A stretch of 64,000 nt of DNA from Paraburkholderia sp. FT54 (GCF_031585635.1 NZ_CP134196.1:2046001-2110000), one strand, 5' to 3'. Counted from the stretch's first letter, positions 45,327 to 54,063 are shown. The notes: generated by a model not told the origin, from the sequence alone. A program made the numbers and translations.

Positions 45327-45881
45327 TTACTGAACGTCGGCTTCCGCCTTGAGAAACGCAATCAGCTCGTGTCCCGCGTCGTCGAGCGCGCCGGAATTGT
45401 CGATCGTGGTGCAGCGCACGCCGTCCGGCAACGAGAACGGCGCGCGGCGCGCGAGCCGCGCCGCCACCTGTTCCGCCGACTCGCGCGCCCGCGCGCCGAG
45501 CCGGGCTTCAAGAATATGCGGCGCGGCGTCCACGTGCACCACTTCCGTATGCGGATAACGCGCCAGCGTGTGTTGCAAATGCTGACGCGAACCGTTGACG
45601 ACCACCGTGCAACCGCGCGCAAGCCACGCATCGAGTTCGATGCCGATGCCATAGCGCAGCGAGTGGCTCGACCATTCGAGCGCGAACAGGCCGAGCACGG
45701 AACGCGCCGCGAACTCTTCGACGCTCAACGCCACATGCGCCTCGCCATTGCCGCTCGGCCGCGTGATGTAGCGATGCGCGAACAGAATCGGCTCACCCAT
45801 CAAGTGCTTGCGCGCGAACTCCAGCAATGAATCCTTGCCTGCGCCGGACGGCCCCATTACATAGATCAAACGACCTGTCAT
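45327..45881 (-). CDS. phnN: Ribose 1,5-bisphosphate phosphokinase
   Basis: A 184-residue guanylate-kinase-like enzyme that phosphorylates ribose 1,5-bisphosphate to PRPP at the end of the C-P lyase route. The P-loop MGPSGAGKDSLL is at residues 9-20, followed by HRYITRPSGNGEAHVALSVE and a VVVNGSRQHL strand; the base-binding parts of guanylate kinase are absent, as usual for PhnN. The start at 45881 is two bases after the DUF1045 gene's stop, so the two are co-translated. It belongs to the arm transcribed away from phnG-M. Confidence 0.93.
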   Translation of the reverse strand: MTGRLIYVMGPSGAGKDSLLEFARKHLMGEPILFAHRYITRPSGNGEAHVALSVEEFAARSVLGLFALEWSSHSLRYGIGIELDAWLARGCTVVVNGSRQHLQHTLARYPHTEVVHVDAAPHILEARLGARARESAEQVAARLARRAPFSLPDGVRCTTIDNSGALDDAGHELIAFLKAEADVQ

Positions 45882-45883
45882 TG

Positions 45884-46603
45884 TTATTTCACCTCGGTCC
45901 GGAACGGGACACGTTGCCACAACACAAACGGCTCGCCTGGCGCCGGTTCGACGAAGAGCGCGGCGTGATCGACACGCAGCGGCCCGAGCGCGGGCGTGCG
46001 TGCCTGCCACCATGCGACCAGCGTGGCGCGCTCCTGTGCATCGGCGAGCGAACTGGAAAGCGTCATGTGAAAACGGAATTCGTCGAACACGTACGGATAG
46101 CCCCATTCGATCAACAGTGCGCGTTGCCGTTCGCTCAGCGGTGCCGTCAAACGGCGCGCCAGATCGGCGGCGGATGGCCGCGCGCGCAATGCATCGAGCG
46201 TTTGCAACGCGCTCGCGGCCACGTTGCGAATGTTGGCTTCGCCCTCCGGGTCGGCCGGCCTTAGTGCAACGAAGTCGCCGAGCGTCGCGGCTTCCACCGG
46301 CAACGCGAATGCGCTTTGCGTTTGCGCCCATTCACGCGTGGCTTGCAATACGTGTGCCTGCGTCACGCCGCTCGCGAGCCGAAACGGCGCGACCAATGTG
46401 CCGTGCCAGCCGTAGCGGCGCGGCGCTTCGGTGAGTTCCGCGAGCGGCCGCGTCAGCTCGGGAGGTTGCGGCGCTTCGCACCGCGCGCCGCTTTCCGCGT
46501 CGCGCGCCAGCCACGCCGACCCGTCCTGCCACCATGCCGATTCACGCGACGGTGCGTAATACACAGCGAAACGAGCCTCGGCGCTCCATTCAACGCCGCT
46601 CAT
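45884..46603 (-). CDS. DUF1045 protein of the phosphonate cluster (2H phosphoesterase-like)
   Basis: A 239-residue DUF1045 protein, a family often encoded in phn operons. It has two HxT/S-type motifs of the 2H phosphoesterase superfamily: YGWHGTLVAPF near residue 64 and FRFHMTLSSSL near 178, so cyclic phosphodiester hydrolysis is plausible. In other genomes phnP opens the cyclic phosphate formed by C-P lyase; no phnP is found here, so this protein could take that step. The link is inference. It overlaps phnF by 4 bases and phnN starts 2 bases after it. Confidence 0.82.
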   Translation of the reverse strand: MSGVEWSAEARFAVYYAPSRESAWWQDGSAWLARDAESGARCEAPQPPELTRPLAELTEAPRRYGWHGTLVAPFRLASGVTQAHVLQATREWAQTQSAFALPVEAATLGDFVALRPADPEGEANIRNVAASALQTLDALRARPSAADLARRLTAPLSERQRALLIEWGYPYVFDEFRFHMTLSSSLADAQERATLVAWWQARTPALGPLRVDHAALFVEPAPGEPFVLWQRVPFRTEVK

Positions 46604-47358
46604 AGGTCGTGCTCCACCAGCAGTTGCACGCGGTCCGCGGCGAAGTGCGTGAAGCCGTATTTGACCGGCGTGCCCTGCAGATCGACATCGACGTTTTCAA
46701 CCCACAGCACCGGCTGCTGACGGTTGATATTCAAACGCCGCGCCACTTCAGGCTCGGGCAGCACGCTGCCGATGCGGCTCCACTTGCGCAGATAGTCGTT
46801 CACGCCGAATTCCGCCATGGCCTTCGTCATGCCGCCGGTGCGCTGCAGCACTTCCGGCAGGTCCGCGAAACGCGCCGCGGGATACCAGTTGCGCGCGAAA
46901 GTGAGCGGCACGCCATCCGATTCATGCAGCGATTCGATCCGGTAGACCGACGCGCCGGCCCGCAGGCTCAGCGCCTTCGCGACGCTCGGCTCGGCCTTCA
47001 CGCGCGCAGCCGACAACATCGTGCCCGCCGCCGCGTGATGCTGCTGTCGCAAGTTTTCTGTAAACCGCGTGCGGCGGCCAATCGTATAGTCGATGGCGCC
47101 CGGCTGCACGAAGGTGCCGCGTCCCTGCTCGACGCTGACGAGGCCCAGCGCGGCAAGACCCAGCATGGCCCGCCGCACGGTATGCCGGTTCACGTCGAAG
47201 CGTTTGGCCAGTTCGCCTTCGCTCGGCAGGCGCCCTTCTTCGCCGAAGCCGCTGGCGGCGATTTCCGCCGCCAGAATCTGCTCGATCTGCCGCCACACGG
47301 CAACGCCCGCGCCGCGTTCGAGCATCGTGCCCGGCGTCGCGTTGTCGTTCGATGTCAT
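46600..47358 (-). CDS. phnF: GntR-family (HutC/UTRA) regulator of phosphonate genes
   Basis: A 252-residue regulator with an N-terminal winged helix (LPSEGELAKRFDVNRHTVRR, then GLVSVEQGRGTFVQ) and a C-terminal UTRA ligand domain (about 95-245), with VYRIESLHESDGVPLTFARN typical of PhnF. It is the first gene of the phnF-DUF1045-phnN arm and faces the phnG-M arm. PhnF proteins repress phn genes when phosphonate or a downstream metabolite is absent. The 20-bp palindrome at 47473-47492 between the two arms is its likely operator. Confidence 0.92.
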   Translation of the reverse strand: MTSNDNATPGTMLERGAGVAVWRQIEQILAAEIAASGFGEEGRLPSEGELAKRFDVNRHTVRRAMLGLAALGLVSVEQGRGTFVQPGAIDYTIGRRTRFTENLRQQHHAAAGTMLSAARVKAEPSVAKALSLRAGASVYRIESLHESDGVPLTFARNWYPAARFADLPEVLQRTGGMTKAMAEFGVNDYLRKWSRIGSVLPEPEVARRLNINRQQPVLWVENVDVDLQGTPVKYGFTHFAADRVQLLVEHDL

Positions 47359-47472
47359 GGTGCTGTCATTCCCCTGGGTTCAAATAATCGCAATGACGTG
47401 CATTGTAGTGCGCAAGCCGTGATGGAAATGTGAAACGGTCGGCACGCGCTACACGGCTCGACAAGCATACCC

Positions 47473-47492
47473 CTAAACGTCTAGACGTTTAG
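47473..47492. promoter_or_regulatory. Perfect 20-bp palindrome, candidate PhnF operator
   Basis: CTAAACGTCT followed by AGACGTTTAG, fully symmetric, about 50 bases before the phnG start and 115 bases from the phnF start. A related half, GTCTAC, follows at 47511. GTCTAGAC in the centre is the kind of core bound by HutC-type GntR proteins. Confidence 0.72.
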
Positions 47493-47539
47493 ATGAATAG
47501 ATGCTCAAATGTCTACTTGCTGGATCAACAGGAATTTCG

Positions 47540-48037
47540 ATGAGTGCCACTTCCGCCTCGCCCTCCTCCGCTCCGCCATCAGCTGTCCGGCGCGCATGGA
47601 TGGCCGTCCTCGCCCGCACGCCGCGCGCCGATCTCGAAGCCGCGCTTGATTGCGCACTGCGGGACATCCCCACTCCAACGTATGACTGGCTGCGCCCGCC
47701 CGAGATCGGTCTCGCGATGGTGCGCGGGCGCGTCGGCGGCAGCGGCGACCCGTTCAATCTCGGCGAAGCCACCGTCACGCGCGCCACGCTGCGTCTGCGC
47801 ACGCCGGGCGACGCTGGTGCGGCCGTCGGCGTGGCATGTCATCTGGGCCGCGACCGCCGCCGCGCCGAACTGGCTGCGCTCGCGGACGCGCTACTGCAAA
47901 TGCCGGAGCATCACGCCGTCTTGCATAAGCAGCTGATCGAACCGTTTGCCGCGCAGCAGGCCACGCAACGCGCGGGGCGCCAACAGGATGCCGCGGCTAC
48001 GCGCGTCGAATTCTTCACGATGGTCCGGGGCGACTGA
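47540..48037 (+). CDS. phnG: C-P lyase complex subunit PhnG
   Basis: A 165-residue PhnG, part of the PhnGHI trimer/hexamer core that with PhnI replaces adenine of ATP by phosphonate. Recognisable stretches are RRAWMAVLARTPRADLEAAL, PPEIGLAMVRGRVGGSGDPF and the FNLGEATVTRATLRL motif. The start at 47540 has CAGGA 7 bases upstream; the frame before it is not conserved-looking. It begins a tight operon, its stop overlapping the phnH start by one base. Confidence 0.93.
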   Translation: MSATSASPSSAPPSAVRRAWMAVLARTPRADLEAALDCALRDIPTPTYDWLRPPEIGLAMVRGRVGGSGDPFNLGEATVTRATLRLRTPGDAGAAVGVACHLGRDRRRAELAALADALLQMPEHHAVLHKQLIEPFAAQQATQRAGRQQDAAATRVEFFTMVRGD

Positions 48038-48648
48038 TGGAAAACTCACAGATTGCATTATCCACTTTGACACCGGGTTTCGCGGATCCGGTGCATGACA
48101 CCCAGGCGGTGTTCCGCACCCTGCTCGACGCGCTGTCGCGGCCGGGCACAGTCGGCGTGGTCGAGAACGTGCTGCCCGAAATGCGGGCCACGCGCGCCGA
48201 ACTCGCCGCCTTCGCGGCGCTGCTCACACTCTGCGACTACGCGACGCCCGTGTGGCTCGCGCAACCCGATACGGCCTTGGGTTCGGCACTGCGCTTTCAT
48301 ACCGGCGCGCCGCTGGCCGACGAACCGGGACAAGCCGCGTTTGCCTATATCCACGACGCCGGCACGCTGCCGCCGTTGGAAAGCTTCGCGCTCGGCGCGG
48401 CGGAATCGCCCGAGCATTCGGCCACGCTGCTGATCCGTGTCGGCGCGCTGACGGGTGGCGCGCCGGTCGTCCTGAGCGGCCCGGGCATCCAGCACACGGC
48501 GACGATTGCACCGGTCGGCCTGCCCGAGCATTTCTGGCGCGAACGCGCCGCCCTCGCACCGCTCTTTCCTTGCGGTGTCGACTGTTATCTCGTCTGCGGC
48601 CCGCGCCTGATCGGCCTGCCGCGCACAACTCAAGCGAAGGTGAACTGA
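48037..48648 (+). CDS. phnH: C-P lyase complex subunit PhnH
   Basis: A 203-residue PhnH, which forms the core complex with PhnG, PhnI and PhnJ. Typical parts are PGFADPVHDTQAVFRTLLDA, LSRPGTVGVVENV, LTLCDYATPVWLAQPDTALG and VLSGPGIQHTATIAPVGL. Both ends overlap neighbours by one base (TGATG at 48035 and TGATG at 48646), so the subunits are translated in a coupled chain, as suits a fixed-ratio complex. Confidence 0.94.
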   Translation: MENSQIALSTLTPGFADPVHDTQAVFRTLLDALSRPGTVGVVENVLPEMRATRAELAAFAALLTLCDYATPVWLAQPDTALGSALRFHTGAPLADEPGQAAFAYIHDAGTLPPLESFALGAAESPEHSATLLIRVGALTGGAPVVLSGPGIQHTATIAPVGLPEHFWRERAALAPLFPCGVDCYLVCGPRLIGLPRTTQAKVN

Positions 48649-49784
48649 TGTACGTTGCCGTCAAGGGTGGAGAACGCGCGATCGAAGCGTCGTGGCGTCT
48701 GCTCGACAAGGCGCGCCGCGGCGACACGCGGCTGGCCGAACTGAGCGTCGCGCAGATTCGCGAGCAATTGCGCCTCGCGGTGGCGCGCGTGATGACCGAA
48801 GGTTCGGTCTACGATGAAGAACTTGCCGCGCTCGCCATCAAACAGGCCGCCGGCGATCTGGTCGAAGCGATCTTCCTGCTGCGCGCGTATCGCACCACGC
48901 TGCCGCGCTTCGGCTACACGCAGGCGATCGATACCGAAGCGATGCAGGTGGAACGCCGCATTTCGGCGACCTTCAAGGACGTGCCCGGCGGGCAGTTGCT
49001 GGGCGCGACCTACGATTACACGCAGCGTCTGCTGGATTTCGCGTTGCTGGCCGAAGGTGATGGAGATGCGGCTTCAGTCATCGCGTCGTCATCGCAGAAT
49101 CACGCCGCCGCGCCTGAAGCAGAAGCAATGCCGCGCGTCGTCAGCCTGCTCGACAAGGAAGGGCTGATCGAACAGGAACGTCCCACGCCAAACGCGCCGG
49201 AACCCGGCGACCTGTCGCGTGAGCCGCTCGCCTTTCCCGCGAGCCGCGCCACGCGTCTGCAAAATCTCGCGCGCGGCGACGAAGGCTTCCTGCTCGCCAT
49301 GGGTTACGCGACGCAGCGTGGCTACGCGCACTCGCATCCGTTCGCGGGCGAGATCCGCTTCGGCACCATCGCCGTGGAAATGGAGCTCGACGAGCTGGGC
49401 GAAACGGTCGAAATCGGCGACATCGACATCACCGAATGCCAGATGATCAACCAGTTCGCCGGCAGCGGCGCGGTGCCGCCGACGTTCACGCAAGGCTACG
49501 GCCTCGCGTTCGGCCACTCCGAGCGCAAGGCGATGGCGATGGCGCTCGTGGACCGCGCGCTGCGCGCCGAGGAACTCGGCGAAACGCTTGCCTCGCCGAC
49601 GCAGGATATCGAATTCATGCTCTCGCATAGCGATAACGTCGAAGCGTCCGGTTTCGTGCAGCATCTGAAGCTGCCGCACTACGTCGACTTTCAATCGGAG
49701 CTGGAACTCGTGCGCCGATTGCGCGTGCAGCGCGCCGCACAGAGTCAGGATCAAACCAACGCCCAGCAGGAGCAGGCAGCATGA
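48648..49784 (+). CDS. phnI: C-P lyase complex subunit PhnI (nucleosidase activity)
   Basis: A 378-residue PhnI. With PhnG, PhnH and PhnL it transfers the ribose 5-triphosphate of ATP to phosphonate; alone it acts as a purine nucleosidase in E. coli. Clear motifs are MYVAVKGGERAIEASWRLLD, then GYATQRGYAHSHPFAGEIRF and the GDIDITECQMINQFAGSGAV stretch. The C-terminal tail is Gln-rich. It is about 25 residues longer than the E. coli protein, mostly in a variable loop at about 140-180. The start overlaps phnH by one base and the end overlaps phnJ by four. Confidence 0.95.
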   Translation: MYVAVKGGERAIEASWRLLDKARRGDTRLAELSVAQIREQLRLAVARVMTEGSVYDEELAALAIKQAAGDLVEAIFLLRAYRTTLPRFGYTQAIDTEAMQVERRISATFKDVPGGQLLGATYDYTQRLLDFALLAEGDGDAASVIASSSQNHAAAPEAEAMPRVVSLLDKEGLIEQERPTPNAPEPGDLSREPLAFPASRATRLQNLARGDEGFLLAMGYATQRGYAHSHPFAGEIRFGTIAVEMELDELGETVEIGDIDITECQMINQFAGSGAVPPTFTQGYGLAFGHSERKAMAMALVDRALRAEELGETLASPTQDIEFMLSHSDNVEASGFVQHLKLPHYVDFQSELELVRRLRVQRAAQSQDQTNAQQEQAA

Positions 49785-50713
49785 ACGCGCCCGACACATC
49801 TCTCGCCGCCGCGTCCGCCGCGTCGTACGACAGCGCGGCCGACGGCTACAACTTCGCGTACCTCGACGAACAGACCAAGCGCATGCTGCGTCGCGCCTTG
49901 CTCAAGGCCGTGGCCGTGCCGGGTTATCAGGTGCCGTTCGCCTCGCGTGAAATGCCGCTGCCGTTCGGCTGGGGCACCGGCGGCATTCAGGTCACCGCGG
50001 CGATCATCGGCAGGCAGGACACTCTGAAGGTGATCGATCAGGGCTCCGATGAAACCACCAACGCGGTCAACATCCGCCGCTTCTTCGCGCGCACCACCGG
50101 CGTGGCGACCACGCGCCGCACGGTCGACGCGACGATCATTCAGACCCGTCACCGCATTCCCGAAGCGCCGCTCACCGACAAGCAGATTCTCGTCTATCAG
50201 GTGCCGATGCCCGAGCCGCTCTATCGACTGGAGCCGCGCGTCGCCGAATGCAAGAAGCTGCATGCGCTCGCCGATTACGGCCTGATCAGCGTGAAGCTCT
50301 ATGAGGATATCGTGCATCACGGCAGCATCGCGAGCACGTACGACTACCCGGTGATCGTCAACCACCGCTATCTGGCTTCGCCCTCGCCGATTCCAAAGTT
50401 CGACAACCCGAAGATGCATATGAACCCCGCGCTGCAATTGTTCGGTGCCGGCCGCGAACGGCGCATTCACGCGATTCCGCCCTACACGCCGGTGCGCAGC
50501 CTCGACTTCGACGATCATCCGTTCGAGGTGCAGAAGTGGCAGCACGCGTGCGCGCTGTGCGGATCGACGGAGAGTTTCCTCGACGAGATGATCGTCGACG
50601 ATGCGGGCAAACGGATGTTTGTCTGCTCCGATAGCGACTACTGCCACGAACGCCGCGGCGACGCGGATCTCGATCTGCCGTCGCGCGAAGCACGCAAGGG
50701 AGAACCCGCATGA
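49781..50713 (+). CDS. phnJ: Alpha-D-ribose 1-methylphosphonate 5-phosphate C-P lyase
   Basis: A 310-residue PhnJ, the radical-SAM enzyme that breaks the carbon-phosphorus bond. The iron-sulphur cluster Cys set is at residues 257, 260, 282 and 288 (CALC, then VCSDSDYC), with the same spacing CX2CX21CX5C as in E. coli PhnJ. A GYQVPFASREMPLPFGWGTG stretch and the SVKLYEDIVHHG motif are typical. The N-terminus is about 25 residues longer than in E. coli. It overlaps phnI and phnK by four bases each. Confidence 0.97.
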   Translation: MNAPDTSLAAASAASYDSAADGYNFAYLDEQTKRMLRRALLKAVAVPGYQVPFASREMPLPFGWGTGGIQVTAAIIGRQDTLKVIDQGSDETTNAVNIRRFFARTTGVATTRRTVDATIIQTRHRIPEAPLTDKQILVYQVPMPEPLYRLEPRVAECKKLHALADYGLISVKLYEDIVHHGSIASTYDYPVIVNHRYLASPSPIPKFDNPKMHMNPALQLFGAGRERRIHAIPPYTPVRSLDFDDHPFEVQKWQHACALCGSTESFLDEMIVDDAGKRMFVCSDSDYCHERRGDADLDLPSREARKGEPA

Positions 50714-51480
50714 CGCCGCTCCTGAGCGCCCGCTCGCTCACCAAACAATACGGTGGCCGCAACGGCTGCAGAAACGTCAGCTTCGATCTGTACCCGGGCG
50801 AAGTGCTGTGCATCGTCGGTGAATCCGGCTCGGGCAAGACCACGCTGCTCAACACGCTCGCGCTGAAAACCGCGGCCGACAGCGGCTCGCTTCACTACAC
50901 CGCGACGCACGGCGACCAGCTCGATCTGCTCGCCTTGTCCGAACCGCGCCGCCGTTTGCTGATGCGCACCGAATGGGGCTTCGTCCAGCAGAATCCGCGC
51001 GACGGACTGCGCAGCGGCGTCTCGGCCGGCGCGAATATCGGCGAGCCATTGATGGCCGTCGGCGCGCGCCACTATGGCGATATCCGTTACGCGGCCACGC
51101 AGTGGATGGAGCGCGTCGAGCTCGACTCCTCGCGCATCGACGAATTTCCCGCGGCGTTTTCGGGCGGCATGCAGCAGCGTTTGCAGATCGCGCGCAATCT
51201 CGTCACCAGTCCGCGGCTCGTCTTCATGGACGAACCCACCGCGGGTCTCGACGTGTCGGTGCAGGCGCGCCTGCTCGATCTGCTGCGCACGCTGACGTCC
51301 ACGCTGCATCTGTCGGTGCTGATCGTCACGCACGATATCGGCGTCGCGCGTTTGCTCGCGCATCGGCTGATGGTCATGCAAGGCGGCGAAGTCGTCGAGG
51401 CGGGTCTGACGGATCAGGTGCTCGACGATCCGCAGCACCCGTACACGCAAACGCTGGTTTCCTCGGTTCTGCCGGTTTGA
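50710..51480 (+). CDS. phnK: ABC-type ATPase PhnK of the C-P lyase complex
   Basis: A 256-residue ABC ATPase that binds the C-P lyase core in E. coli rather than acting in transport. Walker A is GESGSGKTTLL, the signature FSGGMQQRLQIARN and Walker B LVFMDEPTAGLD, with the switch His in IVTHDIG. The C-terminus has the oligopeptide-type end DDPQHPYTQTLVSSVLP. It overlaps phnJ by four bases and lies 8 bases before phnL. Confidence 0.94.
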   Translation: MTPLLSARSLTKQYGGRNGCRNVSFDLYPGEVLCIVGESGSGKTTLLNTLALKTAADSGSLHYTATHGDQLDLLALSEPRRRLLMRTEWGFVQQNPRDGLRSGVSAGANIGEPLMAVGARHYGDIRYAATQWMERVELDSSRIDEFPAAFSGGMQQRLQIARNLVTSPRLVFMDEPTAGLDVSVQARLLDLLRTLTSTLHLSVLIVTHDIGVARLLAHRLMVMQGGEVVEAGLTDQVLDDPQHPYTQTLVSSVLPV

Positions 51481-51488
51481 GGCTCACA

Positions 51489-52253
51489 ATGCGATCCATT
51501 GAAACAAGCACTGAAGCGCGCGCCGCCGAGCGCGCGTTCCTCGACAACGCGGCGCTGATGCTGCGCGCGGTCGGCATCGGCAAGACGTTTACCTTGCATG
51601 GCCAGGGTGGCGTGCAGATTGAAGCGCTGGCAGGCGTCTCGCTCGATGTGGAGCGCGGCGAATGCGTGGTGCTGGTCGGGCCGTCGGGCGCGGGCAAGAG
51701 CACGCTGCTGCGCTGCCTGTACGGCAACTATCTGGCGAGCAGCGGCTCGATTGCGATTCGCGATACGGGGCAGGACGACCAGCCCGTGTCGATCACCGCT
51801 GCCGAACCGCACGACGTGTTGCGCCTGCGCCGTGGCGTGGTCGGCTACGTGAGTCAGTTTTTACGCGTGATTCCGCGCGTGCCGACCCTCACGCTCGTCG
51901 CCGAGCCGCTGCTCTCGCGCGGCGTCCGGGAAGACGAAGCGCGCTCGCGCGCCGCCGCGCTGCTGGCCAGATTGAACGTGCCGGAACGGCTGTGGTCGCT
52001 CGCGCCGGCCACGTTCTCCGGCGGCGAACAGCAGCGCGTGAATATCGCGCGCGGTTTGATCGCTGAGCATCCGCTGCTGTTGCTCGACGAACCGACGGCC
52101 TCGCTCGACGCCGAAAACCGCGACGTGGTCGCCGATCTGATCGTCGAAGCGCGCGAGCGCGGCGCGGCGATCGTCGGCATCTTTCATGATGAAGATACGC
52201 GCAACAAGGTGGCCACGCGCCGTCTGGAACTGAAGCCGCCGCTGCGTCACTGA
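51489..52253 (+). CDS. phnL: ABC-type ATPase PhnL of the C-P lyase complex
   Basis: A 254-residue ABC ATPase needed for phosphonate-ribose coupling. Walker A is GPSGAGKSTLL, the signature FSGGEQQRVNIARG and Walker B LLLLDEPTASLD; YGNYLASSGSIAI and GYVSQFLRVIPRVP are PhnL-specific. The first 25 residues are an alanine/glutamate-rich extension. The start at 51489 follows the phnK stop by 8 bases; longer frames upstream lie inside phnK. Together with PhnK it should form a dimer on the core complex. Confidence 0.94.
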   Translation: MRSIETSTEARAAERAFLDNAALMLRAVGIGKTFTLHGQGGVQIEALAGVSLDVERGECVVLVGPSGAGKSTLLRCLYGNYLASSGSIAIRDTGQDDQPVSITAAEPHDVLRLRRGVVGYVSQFLRVIPRVPTLTLVAEPLLSRGVREDEARSRAAALLARLNVPERLWSLAPATFSGGEQQRVNIARGLIAEHPLLLLDEPTASLDAENRDVVADLIVEARERGAAIVGIFHDEDTRNKVATRRLELKPPLRH

Positions 52254-52373
52254 ACGAATCATGCGAAGCGGCGCGAGCGCCGCGCGAAACAGCACTACAC
52301 TGACGCATGCGGCGTCAATGCGGAACCACCCATACCAGCACCATTCAAGTCTGACTGACTACGGAGCAAGTCG

Positions 52374-53507
52374 ATGTTGATCAGGAACGCTCGCATCGTG
52401 ACGCGAGACGAAGTATTCACCGGCGTGCTACGCGTCGAAGACGGCGTGATTCGCGACGTCGAGCGCGGCACGACCGCGGCACGCGAAGCCGAAGACTGGG
52501 ACGGCGACTACCTGTTGCCCGGCCTCATCGAACTGCACACGGACAATCTCGAGAAGCATCTCGCGCCGCGTCCAGGCGTGCAATGGAATACCGATGCCGC
52601 CTTCGTCATCCACGACGCGCAGGTAGCCGCGGCCGGCATCACCACCGTGTTCGATGCGCTCGCCATCGGCTCGCGCACGAACGTGGGTCTGCGGGGCCGC
52701 GAACTGCAGACGCAATGCGCCGCATCGCTCGCGCGGTTTTCCGAGCGCAAGCTGCTGCGTGCGGAACACTTTCTGCATCTGCGCTGCGAAATCGCCACCG
52801 CCGACGTGGTGGAAGTGTTCGATTCGTTGTGCGCGCACCCGTTGCTGCGGCTCGCCTCGGTGATGGATCACACGCCGGGTCAACGCCAATGGCACGACCG
52901 CGAGCAATGGCGCCGTTTCCAGGAACGCAACGGCAAGCTGAGCGACGAACATGTCGCGACCGCGCTGACCGAACTGTCGATCGAACAGGCACGTTACGCC
53001 GACGCGCATCGCCGCGAGATCGTCGCGCGTTGCAACCGCCTCGGCATTCCGGTAGCGAGCCACGACGACACGCTGATCGAGCACGTCGAACAGGCGAAGC
53101 AGGAAGGTATCGTGCTCGCCGAATTCCCGACCACCCGCATCGCCGCCGAAGCCGCGCGCGAGCACGGCATTTCGACCATCATGGGCGCGCCGAATATCGT
53201 GCGCGGCGGCTCGCATTCAGGCAACGTGTCGGCGCTCGAACTGGCGCGAGCCGGCTTGCTCGATATCCTGTCGTCGGATTACGTGCCGTCGAGCCTGATG
53301 ACTGCTGTGTTCGAGCTGGTCGACAAGGCCGGCTGGACCTTGCCGCGCGCGATGGCAACGGTCTCCGCCGAACCGGCGCGCACAGCCGGCTTGCACGACC
53401 GCGGCGCGATCGAAACCGGTTTGCGCGCGGACTTCGTGCGCGTGACGATGCTCGACAAGTTGCCGGTGCCGCGCGCAACGTATCGCGGCGGGGCACGCAT
53501 CGTTTGA
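52374..53507 (+). CDS. phnM: Alpha-D-ribose 1-methylphosphonate 5-triphosphate diphosphatase
   Basis: A 377-residue amidohydrolase-fold enzyme that removes pyrophosphate from the phosphonate-ribose triphosphate before PhnJ acts. Motifs: LLPGLIELHTDNLEKHLAPR with the first metal ligands, SVMDHTPGQRQWHD, VASHDDTLIEHVE and SDYVPSSLMTAVF with the late Asp. It lies about 120 bases after phnL, the largest gap in the operon, and may have extra expression signals there. It is the last gene; a hairpin follows at 53531. Confidence 0.95.
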   Translation: MLIRNARIVTRDEVFTGVLRVEDGVIRDVERGTTAAREAEDWDGDYLLPGLIELHTDNLEKHLAPRPGVQWNTDAAFVIHDAQVAAAGITTVFDALAIGSRTNVGLRGRELQTQCAASLARFSERKLLRAEHFLHLRCEIATADVVEVFDSLCAHPLLRLASVMDHTPGQRQWHDREQWRRFQERNGKLSDEHVATALTELSIEQARYADAHRREIVARCNRLGIPVASHDDTLIEHVEQAKQEGIVLAEFPTTRIAAEAAREHGISTIMGAPNIVRGGSHSGNVSALELARAGLLDILSSDYVPSSLMTAVFELVDKAGWTLPRAMATVSAEPARTAGLHDRGAIETGLRADFVRVTMLDKLPVPRATYRGGARIV

Positions 53508-53530
53508 AGGCTTTTTTATAGGGCTTTTAT

Positions 53531-53563
53531 CGCTCGCGAGGCGCACGTTGCGCCTCGCGAGCG
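53531..53563. terminator. GC-rich hairpin between phnM and the lytic transglycosylase gene
   Basis: Arms CGCTCGCGAGGCGC and GCGCCTCGCGAGCG (14 bp) around ACGTT. It stands between two convergent genes. A T-rich tract precedes rather than follows it on the plus strand, so it is not a textbook intrinsic terminator, but it is well placed to end both transcripts. Confidence 0.6.
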
Positions 53564-53566
53564 GAT

Positions 53567-54013
53567 TCAACGCGTGGACGGCAACTGCCCCCACGCCACC
53601 AGCACCTTCTGAATCCCGCGCGCATAGGCGTCGCGCTGCTTTGGCGTTTCCGAGTGGTAAGCGCCGATCGCGCGCCACGTATTGCCGTACTTGATCATCT
53701 TCTGTTTCAGCAGCCAGGCGGCCACGTACACGTTCACGCATGGATCGATCAGCGCGCGATGCGGCACGCCTTCACGCGCGAGGTCGTCGAAGTGGATCGA
53801 GTTGATCTGCAACTGACCCACGTCGATCGAGCCATTTGCGTTCTGCCGTATCGCGCTCGCGTCACCCTTCGATTCGTACCATGCAAGCGCGCGCAGCACC
53901 CACGGGTTGACACCCTGGTAAGCCGCGGCTTCGTTGAAGCAGTCGTCGGACGCTTGCGCGACGCCGCATACCGACAGGCACGCGAGCGCAGTCAAGAGGA
54001 TCTTCAAGGACAT
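53567..54013 (-). CDS. Exported lytic transglycosylase (IpgF/PilT-like SLT domain)
   Basis: A 148-residue secreted muramidase. A signal peptide (MSLKILLTALACLSVCGVAQ, cut near QAS-DD) precedes an SLT domain: DCFNEAAAYQGVNPWVLRAL, AWYESKGDASAIRQNANGS with the catalytic Glu near residue 48, DVGQLQINSIHF and an AIGAYHSETP stretch. Short enzymes like this open peptidoglycan locally for type III/IV secretion systems, pili or conjugation. No such machine is encoded here. It follows an exported protein and a lipoprotein in the same direction, and ATG at 54013 has AAGGA about 4-8 bases before it. Confidence 0.9.
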   Translation of the reverse strand: MSLKILLTALACLSVCGVAQASDDCFNEAAAYQGVNPWVLRALAWYESKGDASAIRQNANGSIDVGQLQINSIHFDDLAREGVPHRALIDPCVNVYVAAWLLKQKMIKYGNTWRAIGAYHSETPKQRDAYARGIQKVLVAWGQLPSTR

Positions 54014-54063
54014 GCTGCATCCTTCCGCTGGTCGGCGATAAAGAGTGAGGAGCGTCGGCCTGT

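Noticed and set aside
47359..47400. Possible Pho box before phnF (CTGTCAT followed by CCCCTGGG)
   Set aside because: Only one half fits the PHO consensus; the second half is too different to call.
48252..48647. Upstream extension of the phnI frame
   Set aside because: It lies inside phnH, and the ATG at 48648 overlapping the phnH stop starts the conserved MYVAVKGGERAI sequence.
50973..51488. Upstream extension of the phnL frame
   Set aside because: It is within phnK in another frame; phnL-like sequence starts only after 51489.
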